A DNA stretch of 20,830 nt from assembly GCA_964626385.1 (NCBI GenBank), contig CAZVEO010000040.1, positions 1 to 20,830 on the forward strand, written 5' to 3'. The notes beneath the pieces were generated by a model. The model searched no databases. It saw only the letters and a program-made list of their open reading frames with translations, and was not told where the DNA came from. A program made the position numbers and the translations under genes. Shown here one piece after another: positions 1 through 6,353 of this stretch (position 1 is its first letter; every line of letters begins with the position of its first letter). The stretch is from Scybalousia_A sp964626385. Its GTDB lineage: Bacteria; Bacteroidota; Bacteroidia; Bacteroidales; P3.

Positions 1-45
1 CCTTTCCAAAAACGGCACAAAAACGAAGAAAATAGTAATAAAATA

Positions 46-183
46 ACACCCATAGGGTGTCTTATAAGGGCACAGGCACAGCCTGTTCTAAAGACGCTAA
101 GCGTATGTGTTTTTGTAAAGGCTACGCCCTTATAGAACACCCTGTGGGTGCAGGCATTGCCTGTTTTGTAAGGGCAAAGCCTT
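46..183. repeat. Left array of 3-nt-loop mini-hairpins
   Basis: At least seven short inverted repeats follow each other, separated by AT-rich spacers. They include 46-60 (ACACCC-ATA-GGGTGT), 72-86 (ACAGGC-ACA-GCCTGT), 94-104 (ACGC-TAA-GCGT), 138-150 (CACCC-TGT-GGGTG), 151-163 (CAGGC-ATT-GCCTG) and 171-183 (AGGGC-AAA-GCCTT, one G-T pair). A weaker one (GGC-TAC-GCC) lies at 120-128. All have a 3-nt loop whose sequence varies, and stems differ while staying complementary. Units 138-150 and 151-163 abut exactly as a double hairpin. The same family recurs at 540-771. I do not recognise a named repeat family. Confidence 0.8.
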
Positions 184-229
184 TAATTGAGATTTAGATT
201 TAAAAAAAATTAGAAAAAGATTAAGAGAA

Positions 230-460
230 ATGAAAAATATAAAGAGAATAATAATAGTAATGTGTTTGGTATTTGTTGCAACTGTTAGCAACGCACAACC
301 ACCAACACCGGGCGTAACGCCGAGCAGTGATAATAGAAACCAATATTCAATAAACCGTGAGGACGGTCCAATAGGTACAGCGACAGGTTTATTGTTATGT
401 TTAGCAGGAGGTTGTGTTGCCTACCAACTAAAACGCAACACCAAAACCTCACAAGAATAA
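230..460 (+). CDS. Small exported peptide with C-terminal membrane anchor
   Basis: A 76-residue protein of unknown function. Residues 1-22 form a signal peptide (basic start, hydrophobic core, likely cleavage at NA|Q after residue 22). Residues 24-46 are Pro/Ser/Asn-rich and polar. Residues 47-66 (GPIGTATGLLLCLAGGCVAY) form one hydrophobic segment, followed by a short basic tail (QLKRNTKTSQE). The layout of signal peptide, short linker, hydrophobic segment and basic end recalls the short Bacteroidetes proteins with PEP-CTERM/PID-CTERM-like sorting tails; that link is my inference from architecture. Two cysteines lie in the anchor (57 and 62). The start is preceded by an A-rich leader without a clear Shine-Dalgarno, as is usual in this phylum. 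It is the only gene in the first 860 bases, is flanked on both sides by mini-hairpin arrays, and ends before an intrinsic terminator at 501-538. Confidence 0.7.
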   Translation: MKNIKRIIIVMCLVFVATVSNAQPPTPGVTPSSDNRNQYSINREDGPIGTATGLLLCLAGGCVAYQLKRNTKTSQE

Positions 461-500
461 AATAGCGTTTAATAATTTCTCTAAAAACGCACTTTTAACC

Positions 501-538
501 AAGTTGACAGGCTTCCCAAAAGCCCGCCAACTTTTTTT
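501..538 (+). terminator. Intrinsic terminator of the small exported peptide gene
   Basis: A 14-position stem (501-514 with 520-533, two A-C mismatches) closes a 5-nt loop and runs into seven T residues (532-538). It starts 40 nt after the stop codon at 460, on the same strand. The stem is longer and the loop larger than in the neighbouring mini-hairpins, so it is a separate element. Confidence 0.75.
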
Positions 539-539
539 A

Positions 540-776
540 CAGGCACAGCATGCAGGCTCAGCCTGTTTTATAAGGGCACAGCCTTTAAAATAAGCCTGAG
601 GCTTCGCTTTGCGTCTATAAAAAAGCCTAAGACTTCGCATAAGCGTATTATAAAGTACCCTGAAAATAACGACTGCATCTTTATAAAAAAGGCTGAGCCT
701 GTGCCCTATAAAAGCACCCTGTGGCTACACCTTATGGGTGTAAAACAGACTGTGCCTGCACTCCATAGGTGTACCT
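540..776. repeat. Right array of 3-nt-loop mini-hairpins
   Basis: About eleven units of the same family as at 46-183. Clear ones are 553-565 (CAGGC-TCA-GCCTG), 573-585 (AGGGC-ACA-GCCTT), 592-604 (AAGCC-TGA-GGCTT), 605-613 (CGC-TTT-GCG), 690-700 (AGGC-TGA-GCCT) and 726-742 (7-bp stem, loop TAT). Units with one or two mismatches lie at 540-552, 623-635, 715-727, 746-758 and 759-771. Several abut exactly in pairs: 540-552/553-565, 592-604/605-613, 623-635/636-645 and 746-758/759-771. The pairs 592-613 and 623-645 are diverged copies of one double hairpin. The stretch 461-864 otherwise holds only the terminator at 501-538 and no credible gene. Confidence 0.8.
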
Positions 777-864
777 GCACCCTTAGAAAAGAAAAGTCGC
801 AAAGTATAACCTTAAAATAATCTGCCAAAGTTTCCTGCCTACACTTTTTCTCAGCAGGTTAGTG

Positions 865-1572
865 TTAATCTTTTTTATCTTTTTTGTTAACGCCAAACAA
901 GTGGTCAAACGCTTTAGAGGCAAGAAGGTAGCCACCAAGCCATTCTCTTATAGAAGAAGGTTTGTACTGAGTCTTTGATTCATACTCTTCTCTATCTCGT
1001 TTGTCAAGATAATCATAATAATCGTCCCAGTCTATATCATCAAACTCATCATCATAGTAATCATCATCCAAATTACGATAGTAATCACGAAACGCATCTG
1101 GATCAGTAATACTATTTGGTGGGTATCGTTGTTCCAAGTATGCTGGTGGTTCTTCTTTTTTCACAGTTTTTTTCCATTTAGCTATTTCCTTCTTGTCCAA
1201 CTTTAAGAATTTAGCCCATTCATCGGTCCATGAATCTTTTTGCTTAGTCTTTTTCTTCTTTTTATTTTTTTCCATCATAGCCTGTTTACGCCTTTCACGC
1301 TCTAATAATCTACTTTTTATATGGGCTATTTTTCTTCTTTTTTTACTTCCATCTAAAGTAGTGCATGCAATCACCATACATATAAAACCTATGACAATAA
1401 CCAACCCAACATAAGCAAATTCATCACAATATATACCTATTGGTATTGCAATAAGAATTGTTATTAAGGCTATTCCAAATACATCAAACGTAGTCCACCA
1501 GTCTTCTATTCTTCTATCTGCCTTGTCTAATTCTCCAAGCGTTACCATATGTAGTGTTTTCCTTTTCTTCAC
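865..1572 (-). CDS. Hypothetical two-TM protein with Lys-rich and Asp/Tyr-rich tail
   Basis: A 235-residue protein I do not recognise. A short cytoplasmic-type N-terminus is followed by two hydrophobic segments (about 29-48 and 53-71), suggesting a membrane hairpin. Residues ~75-115 are strongly basic (RRK, KKKKKTK runs) and predicted helical. Residues ~165-195 are extremely acidic and aromatic (repeated DDDYYDD and DDYYDYLD type stretches). A mixed region with a final basic KKDKKD follows. The charge segregation could serve protein-protein or nucleic-acid contacts on the cytoplasmic side; this is inference. The frame opens with GTG at 1572. An ATG at residue 9 (1548) is an alternative start and has an AAAAGG-like tract upstream. 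It is the last gene of the minus-strand run, 106 nt after the glycosyltransferase. No clear terminator was seen downstream. Confidence 0.6.
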   Translation of the reverse strand: MKKRKTLHMVTLGELDKADRRIEDWWTTFDVFGIALITILIAIPIGIYCDEFAYVGLVIVIGFICMVIACTTLDGSKKRRKIAHIKSRLLERERRKQAMMEKNKKKKKTKQKDSWTDEWAKFLKLDKKEIAKWKKTVKKEEPPAYLEQRYPPNSITDPDAFRDYYRNLDDDYYDDEFDDIDWDDYYDYLDKRDREEYESKTQYKPSSIREWLGGYLLASKAFDHLFGVNKKDKKD

Positions 1573-1678
1573 CTTAATTTACTTTTTTGTAATTCTATAA
1601 TAACTAAGTTTTCTACAAAAAATACTATCAAACGTTATACACCTTACTTACAAGAATATCTTTTAACTATAATATAGG

Positions 1679-2824
1679 TTAAAGCGTTTCTGATAAGAAT
1701 TGTTTTAGCTTTTGCTTGCCAAAGGAATCTACAAAGGTTTCTATATTTTGAGCATAATCTATATTATCTTTGTTGTCCAAGATAGTATTTACGCCTTGCA
1801 AAATATTTTCTTTGCTGTTATCTTCTATAACTATACCTGTTTTGTTTTGTATAACTTGTTCTTTTATTCCACCCACAGAGGTTACCACCACAGGTTTTCT
1901 AAAAGCATATGCTGTCATTATTATACCGCTTTGTGAAGCCGACTCGTATGGCAATACAACAACATCGCTTGCTACAAAATAAGGCTCAATATCTTCATTG
2001 GCTATAAACTTATTGACAAAAACAACATCCTTCTCTATTCCTAATTCCTTTATTTTGTTTTGATACACTTTAGCATCTCCATAACACTCACCAACAATAA
2101 GCAAAGTTATATCCTTTCTATGTTGTTTTATCAGAGGAAAAGCCTCCAATAGCTTCATTAATCCCTTATAAGGACGTATTAAGCCAAAAAATATAATAAT
2201 CTCCTTTGTTGATATATCAAACATTTGTTTGGCAGAGAGTTTGTCGTATCTATGAAGATTATAACAATCATAGACAGAAAGCGTTGTTGTACATATGGTT
2301 TTATTGGGAAAATCATTTCGTATTTGGCTTGCCGTAAAATCGGAAGCCGCTATAAAACTATTCGCTTTCTTAAATGTCAGTTTCACAAGATATTTTTCCC
2401 ACCAATGATTTTCGTGTGAAATATAATTATCTGCAAAAATAGTTATTTGAGTATGCTTCATTTTTAAACGTATCAAAGAAGCAATAGTTATAATACAAGG
2501 TGCAAAAAAGAACATCCACCAACGAAAAATAACCATATCGGGTTTTTCTTGCTTTATTTTCTTATAGGCTTTCCACCATGTAAAAGGGTTAATGGAAGAT
2601 ATTACTCTTTCTATCTTATCATTATGTTCAAATGGTATAAAACCAGAAAAATCATATTGAGTTTTGCCGGGAAAAAATATTTTTGGGTATAATAAAGTGT
2701 AAGATATTGCTTTGTAATCTATTCCCATAGAGGTTATAACTTTGTATAGATAAGCCTCACCAACAGACAAACCACCCCTAAGAGGAAAAGTTGGAGCAAC
2801 AACCACTATTTTTTTTCTTTCCAT
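1679..2824 (-). CDS. Glycosyltransferase family 4 (GT-B fold)
   Basis: A 381-residue glycosyltransferase of usual GT4 length, probably cytoplasmic or membrane-peripheral, moving a sugar from a nucleotide donor to a glycan or lipid acceptor. The N-terminal Rossmann-like domain begins with a KIVVVAPTFP strand and a GG loop (17-18). The C-terminal donor-binding domain (~205-370) contains FFGLIRPYKG, the LLIVGE strand and the LPYESASQSG motif around E294, followed by AYAFRKPVVVTSVGG. In classic GT4 enzymes a second Glu lies eight residues after the first (E-x7-E). Here that position (302) is Ile, as I recall for the Bacteroidetes subfamily with an ATQSG-type motif. Hydrophobic patches at ~100-120 suggest membrane contact. 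It lies 67 nt downstream of trmN6 on the same strand, with no polysaccharide cluster around it, so the acceptor is unknown. Confidence 0.85.
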   Translation of the reverse strand: MERKKIVVVAPTFPLRGGLSVGEAYLYKVITSMGIDYKAISYTLLYPKIFFPGKTQYDFSGFIPFEHNDKIERVISSINPFTWWKAYKKIKQEKPDMVIFRWWMFFFAPCIITIASLIRLKMKHTQITIFADNYISHENHWWEKYLVKLTFKKANSFIAASDFTASQIRNDFPNKTICTTTLSVYDCYNLHRYDKLSAKQMFDISTKEIIIFFGLIRPYKGLMKLLEAFPLIKQHRKDITLLIVGECYGDAKVYQNKIKELGIEKDVVFVNKFIANEDIEPYFVASDVVVLPYESASQSGIIMTAYAFRKPVVVTSVGGIKEQVIQNKTGIVIEDNSKENILQGVNTILDNKDNIDYAQNIETFVDSFGKQKLKQFLSETL

Positions 2825-2891
2825 AAATTTTTATTTGTTTATAACTATGTAATACATAACGCTACAATGTTTTGAATTATTGCAACAGGTT

Positions 2892-3617
2892 TTACAAGAG
2901 AAAAGTGCTACACAAATTTTGAAATTCCAATGTATATTCATTAAAAGAGTCGCGTATAAATATATTGCTTACTTTTATGTGCTGTCTTTTTCTTTCAAAT
3001 ATAGCAACCACTCTCTTTGGTATTGTGGTTTTGTCTTTTCGGGTATATATATCATAACGATGGGAGGTAAAAAATTCTTTTTTAGCAAATAATTCCTCCA
3101 TAATAAACATTTCTTTTTGAGGAAGAATAACAGCAATTTTTGTCTCTAAAGAGGCTATTTTGATTGTTGAAGCAACAAAATTCTCAAGTGACAATACAGA
3201 ATTATGCCTTGCTAAATTTCTTTGCTTAGTAGGAGATAATAGAGAATTTGTAAAATAAGGTGGATTGGAAACCAATAAATCAAATTTCTTTTCGCTATGC
3301 AAAGCAAAATCTTTCAAGTCCACACGTTCCACAAACATTCTTTCTTTCCACCTATTGCTTTGAAAATTCTCCCTTGCTTGAACAATCGAATTGCTATCTA
3401 TATCTATTGCTAATACTTGAGCGCTATCAAATATTTGAGCCATACACAAGGCTATTATTCCACAACCTGTGCCAATATCCATAACATTTCGCACTACCTC
3501 TTTATTTTTTGTCTTGTAATAGTCGGCAATAATAGAGGATAGCAAAATACTATCAGTACCTACTTTCATTGTAGATTGGGAATGATTGAGGGAAAATTGT
3601 TTGCAGTAGAACTCCAT
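2892..3617 (-). CDS. trmN6: tRNA1(Val) adenine(37)-N6-methyltransferase
   Basis: A class I SAM-dependent methyltransferase of the TrmN6/YfiC family, predicted to N6-methylate A37 next to the anticodon of tRNA1(Val). With the start at 3617 the protein has 241 residues, normal for the family. Visible motifs are the family N-terminal signature MKVGTDSILL (17-26), SAM-binding motif I DIGTGCG (47-53), the acidic ribose-binding D72 and the catalytic NPPY motif (118-121) typical of N6-adenine methyltransferases. The frame stays open to 3710, adding 31 hydrophobic residues. I reject that start because homologues begin a few residues before the KQF...MKVGTD segment, and because the extension covers an intrinsic terminator (3639-3681) and overlaps the upstream lipoprotein gene. 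No promoter fits between that terminator and the start, so expression may depend on read-through. Confidence 0.88.
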   Translation of the reverse strand: MEFYCKQFSLNHSQSTMKVGTDSILLSSIIADYYKTKNKEVVRNVMDIGTGCGIIALCMAQIFDSAQVLAIDIDSNSIVQARENFQSNRWKERMFVERVDLKDFALHSEKKFDLLVSNPPYFTNSLLSPTKQRNLARHNSVLSLENFVASTIKIASLETKIAVILPQKEMFIMEELFAKKEFFTSHRYDIYTRKDKTTIPKRVVAIFERKRQHIKVSNIFIRDSFNEYTLEFQNLCSTFLL

Positions 3618-3627
3618 AATATACTTA

Positions 3628-3681
3628 GAAAAAAAAACAAAAAATGGGTACCATAGCAAAAAACTACAAGACCCATTTTTT
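3628..3681 (-). terminator. Intrinsic terminator of the PepSY-like lipoprotein gene
   Basis: A perfect 11-bp inverted repeat (AAAAAATGGGT at 3639-3649, ACCCATTTTTT at 3671-3681) with a 21-nt loop. On the minus strand it is followed by G and nine T residues (3629-3637). It begins 22 nt after the stop of the gene ending at 3703, and it fixes the trmN6 start downstream of it. Confidence 0.8.
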
Positions 3682-3702
3682 AGAATCAACTCATATACAG
3701 AG

Positions 3703-4155
3703 TTATTCAATCACTTTCTTAAAATTACCCTTTAAATCAAATTGCAAATTAAGAGATTCTCCTTTTTTTGCTACAACAATAAGGTATGATTTGTTGTTTC
3801 TTACATCTGTTATGTAAGATTCTTGTATTTTGTATTCTGAATATTCTGTTTTTACAAAATCGGTTATCGTTGAAGGCAAATACTCTTTAGGAATTATATA
3901 TCTCATTTCTGTAGAGGTGAGAGTAAATTTCATTATACAATCGTTGTCCTCTGTTGTAAAATTAGCATAATAAACGGTAGAATCCACCATTTGCCATTTT
4001 ACTTCTTTAATATCTTTATGACGTTGATGAAAGTCTTTAACGTATCTCTCAGGTACATCTCTTTCGTCTACAGACTTATAAGCGGTTTTCTTTAAACCAG
4101 AACAACCAAACATAACAAGCCCTGCTAATAATAAGAATAATGTATATTTTTTCAT
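3703..4155 (-). CDS. PepSY-like (BLIP-fold) periplasmic lipoprotein
   Basis: A 150-residue lipoprotein. Residues 1-17 form a lipoprotein signal peptide ending in the lipobox LVMFGC, so C18 is the likely lipidated residue. The mature part matches by pattern the Bacteroidetes PepSY-like family (PF11396-type): a VPERYVKDFHQRHKDIKEVKW helix-strand start, then alternating beta-strands ending in a second strand set (SYLIVVAKKGESLNLQFDLKGNFKKV). Family members are small periplasmic or outer-membrane-anchored proteins thought to bind or inhibit envelope enzymes, but the partner is unknown. It appears to be a single-gene unit, with a promoter at 4187-4218 and a terminator at 3628-3681. The assignment rests on motif pattern and length, not a search. 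Confidence 0.75.
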   Translation of the reverse strand: MKKYTLFLLLAGLVMFGCSGLKKTAYKSVDERDVPERYVKDFHQRHKDIKEVKWQMVDSTVYYANFTTEDNDCIMKFTLTSTEMRYIIPKEYLPSTITDFVKTEYSEYKIQESYITDVRNNKSYLIVVAKKGESLNLQFDLKGNFKKVIE

Positions 4156-4186
4156 CTTATTTTATGTTTTTTAAGTTTATAAAGTG

Positions 4187-4218
4187 CAAAGTAACAACTT
4201 TTTTCTAATCTATGCAAA
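4187..4218 (-). promoter_or_regulatory. Predicted -33/-7 promoter of the lipoprotein gene
   Basis: On the minus strand TTTG (4215-4218) is followed after 20 nt by TTACTTTG (4187-4194), one mismatch from the Bacteroidetes -7 consensus TAnnTTTG. It leaves a leader of about 25-30 nt before the ATG at 4155. Confidence 0.55.
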
Positions 4219-4238
4219 TTATAACTATCAAAAAAAAA

Positions 4239-4643
4239 TTATGCACCTAAATTATATTTCTCCGCTATGGAAGTGGCTATAGATTTAAATTCAGTTTCAG
4301 AAAGAGATAGTTTGTTATTAGCAAAATTTAAATCTCCCTCCTTATACATTGGAACTAAATGTATGTGAGCATGCCTTACCTCCAAACCTATAACTGACAT
4401 ACCGACTTTTTCGCACGGAAAAGCCTGTTTTATTGCTACGGCAACCTTCTTGGCAAAACATATATACTCTTGCAAATCTTTGTCCTCTATATCAAAAAAA
4501 TAATCTACTTCTTTTTTAGGAACAACCAAAGTATGACCTTTTTGCAATGGTGATATATCCAAAAAAGCGTAAAACTTATCATTTTCTGCAACCTTATAAG
4601 AAGGAATTTCACCATTTATTATTTTTGTAAATATAGATGCCAT
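4239..4643 (-). CDS. HIT-family nucleotide hydrolase (Hint-like)
   Basis: A 134-residue histidine-triad protein, full length for the Hint branch. It starts with the typical SIFTKIINGEIP segment, has the conserved F..FLDISPLQKGHTLVVPK stretch (24-43), and ends the core with the triad HAHIHLVP (H91, H93, H95; H93 is the expected nucleophile). Family members hydrolyse the phosphoramidate bond of AMP-lysine or aminoacyl-AMP-like compounds in the cytoplasm; the physiological substrate in Bacteroidetes is not established. Its ATG overlaps the stop of greA in a TAATG junction sharing one base, so the two are co-transcribed and probably translationally coupled. A run of T residues on the minus strand follows the stop closely (4229-4237), but I see no good stem. 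Confidence 0.93.
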   Translation of the reverse strand: MASIFTKIINGEIPSYKVAENDKFYAFLDISPLQKGHTLVVPKKEVDYFFDIEDKDLQEYICFAKKVAVAIKQAFPCEKVGMSVIGLEVRHAHIHLVPMYKEGDLNFANNKLSLSETEFKSIATSIAEKYNLGA

Positions 4644-5116
4644 TATCTTGAGATTTTAGTTATTTTCAATTTCATTGTACCTGCAGGAACAGAAATTTCT
4701 GCCACATCTCCCACACTCTTTCCCAACAAGCCTTTTGCTATAGGAGAGGTTATGGAAATTTTACCTTGTTTTAAGTTAGCCTCATTTTCTGGAACTATCT
4801 CATAGGTCATCTTCTTTTTTAAAGCAAGGTTTTCAAACTCTACTTTGGACAATAAAAGCACCTTAGAAGTGTCTATTTTACTCTCGTCCAAAAGTCTTGC
4901 GTTTGCTATGGTTTCCTGTAATTTTAAAATTTTTGCCTCTAAATGACTCTGAGCCTCTTTTGCTGCATCATATTCAGCATTTTCTGATAAATCTCCCTTA
5001 TCTCTTGCCTCTGCTATTGCATTAGACACAGCAGGTCGCTCAACAGATATCAAATGCTTTAACTCATCTTTTAATTTTTGCAATCCCTCAACCGAATAAT
5101 ATTTTATATCAGCCAT
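4643..5116 (-). CDS. greA: Transcription elongation factor GreA
   Basis: A 157-residue GreA, the normal length. GreA inserts its coiled coil into the RNA polymerase secondary channel and stimulates transcript cleavage in backtracked complexes. The N-terminal coiled coil covers about residues 8-76, with the tip motif GDLSENAEYDAAKE carrying the acidic pair D42 and E45, equivalent to the catalytic Asp/Glu of GreA/GreB. The C-terminal FKBP-like domain (~82-157) contains the conserved SPIAKGLLGKSVGDVAEI stretch. It is the first gene of a two-gene unit with the HIT protein. A terminator hairpin lies only 25 nt before its start, leaving little room for an independent promoter; I could not identify a good one. 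Confidence 0.95.
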   Translation of the reverse strand: MADIKYYSVEGLQKLKDELKHLISVERPAVSNAIAEARDKGDLSENAEYDAAKEAQSHLEAKILKLQETIANARLLDESKIDTSKVLLLSKVEFENLALKKKMTYEIVPENEANLKQGKISITSPIAKGLLGKSVGDVAEISVPAGTMKLKITKISR

Positions 5117-5140
5117 ATTCTTATTTTTTACTTAAATAAA

Positions 5141-5174
5141 AGAATAGAAGGCTTTATTATCAACCTTCTATTCT
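5141..5174 (-). terminator. Intrinsic terminator after the PorV-like gene
   Basis: A perfect 11-bp inverted repeat (AGAATAGAAGG 5141-5151, CCTTCTATTCT 5164-5174) with a 12-nt loop. On the minus strand it is followed by TTTATTTAAGT and further T-rich sequence. It lies 43 nt after the stop at 5218 and marks the end of the secDF-to-PorV transcription unit. Confidence 0.75.
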
Positions 5175-5217
5175 TCTAACAAAGAATTTAATTTATTTTT
5201 TTAACTTTTTATATTCT

Positions 5218-6303
5218 CTATAAGGATAAACTCAAACCTACTGTATGTATTCCTCCTAAGATTGCTGTTAATCTATAAGCATAGTCTATAGAAACATACG
5301 AACCTTTTTTATCTCCTTTGGGTTTAGTCAATGGAGCATTGATGGATGCACCACAAGAAAAACCAGAAGAAAAGTTGTTTCTATTTCCATCAGAAGAATA
5401 GATATCATCCCCTCTACCCTTTTGGTAAGTATAACCTCCTCTAACCATAAACAAATTGTTGTAAGAGAACTCACCAGCAAGAGTGTAAAGGTCATCAGTA
5501 AAAGCCATAGACTCATAGTTTGCAGCTACTGTAAAACGATAGGTTTTTTCTGAAAATAGGAAATCATACGAACCACCTATATTCAAACTTGAAGGTAAAT
5601 CCCAAGAAAGAGAACGCTGTTGCAAACTCTGTTGATGGTCAGAATCTACATATGTAGCATTGATTACAAGACCATCACCCGAGAAAGACATTGAAGGTCC
5701 CCAGTTTTTCAAAGAGATACCAAATTTAATTTCGTAATCCCTACCAGTAACATATTGAATACCTGCGTCTATTGCTATACCAGTAGCATCAACATTGTCT
5801 ATTCCTTCATTTATTATCTTCAAAGTTGCACCTGCATAAATAGAGGTTGAAAAGGCTTTTGCATAAGAAACACCCAAATTCAACAAAGTAGGTTTGTATG
5901 TTCCATTGTTGCCAACATCTGGCGAGCCAACAGTTGTTTTCTGTATAGTTCCAAAAGACATAGAATTAACAGTTAAGCCCAAGACTCCATAGGATCCCAT
6001 ACTTTGAGCCAAACCAAATGAAACCAAACCTATATCGGAATTGTTCAACCAATGAGTGTAGTTAAAAGCAACCTCCGTTCCTGTTGTGTGTCCCAAACCT
6101 GCAACGTTGGCAAAAAGAGCATCCAAACCTGAACCATTGGCAGTATTAACACTTCCCCAACCTGCACTTCTAGCCCAAGGATTTATCAACAACTCTCCTG
6201 CACCTGCAGTTCCTCTTCTGTCGTCATTTCCCGCTAACACCACTTGAGGCATTAATACAAGTGTAAAGGCGACCATAATGATTATTTTATGTATTCTATT
6301 CAT
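5218..6303 (-). CDS. PorV/PorQ-family outer-membrane beta-barrel protein
   Basis: A 361-residue outer-membrane protein. Residues 1-24 form a signal peptide (cleavage near VLA|G). Residues ~32-71 carry the family's N-terminal pattern GTAGAGELLI..ARSAGWG, a small-residue stretch and DALFANVAGL, matching the 'AGGA..A..NPAGL' region of PorV/FadL-like proteins. Alternating beta-strands follow to the end, which closes with VGLSLSL. PorV-type proteins shuttle or anchor T9SS cargo at the outer membrane and work with the sortase PorU; paralogues often sit beside specific cargo genes. Here the gene directly follows one for a large secreted protein with a CTD-like end (50-nt gap), which supports a cargo-linked role by inference. 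It could instead be a generic FadL-like barrel. It is the last gene before the terminator at 5141-5174. Confidence 0.75.
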   Translation of the reverse strand: MNRIHKIIIMVAFTLVLMPQVVLAGNDDRRGTAGAGELLINPWARSAGWGSVNTANGSGLDALFANVAGLGHTTGTEVAFNYTHWLNNSDIGLVSFGLAQSMGSYGVLGLTVNSMSFGTIQKTTVGSPDVGNNGTYKPTLLNLGVSYAKAFSTSIYAGATLKIINEGIDNVDATGIAIDAGIQYVTGRDYEIKFGISLKNWGPSMSFSGDGLVINATYVDSDHQQSLQQRSLSWDLPSSLNIGGSYDFLFSEKTYRFTVAANYESMAFTDDLYTLAGEFSYNNLFMVRGGYTYQKGRGDDIYSSDGNRNNFSSGFSCGASINAPLTKPKGDKKGSYVSIDYAYRLTAILGGIHTVGLSLSL

Positions 6304-6353
6304 AACTTCTTTTCATTTTATAAGTTTAAAAAATACTGTTGTTGATTAAAAGA

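Noticed and set aside
449..640. Minus-strand open frame of 63 codons
   Set aside because: It runs through the terminator and mini-hairpin array; its residues derive from the repeat words and it overlaps the end of the real plus-strand gene.
46..776. CRISPR-like array
   Set aside because: The units are 13-nt hairpins with varying sequence and no constant-length unique spacers, and there are no cas genes.
834..865. Terminator for the gene ending at 865
   Set aside because: Short 5-bp inverted repeats exist (CCTGC/GCAGG and ACACT/AGTGT) but they interlock and lack a T-run on the minus strand.
3618..3710. N-terminal extension of trmN6 (31 extra residues)
   Set aside because: It covers a perfect terminator, overlaps the upstream gene, and is absent from the family's usual start.
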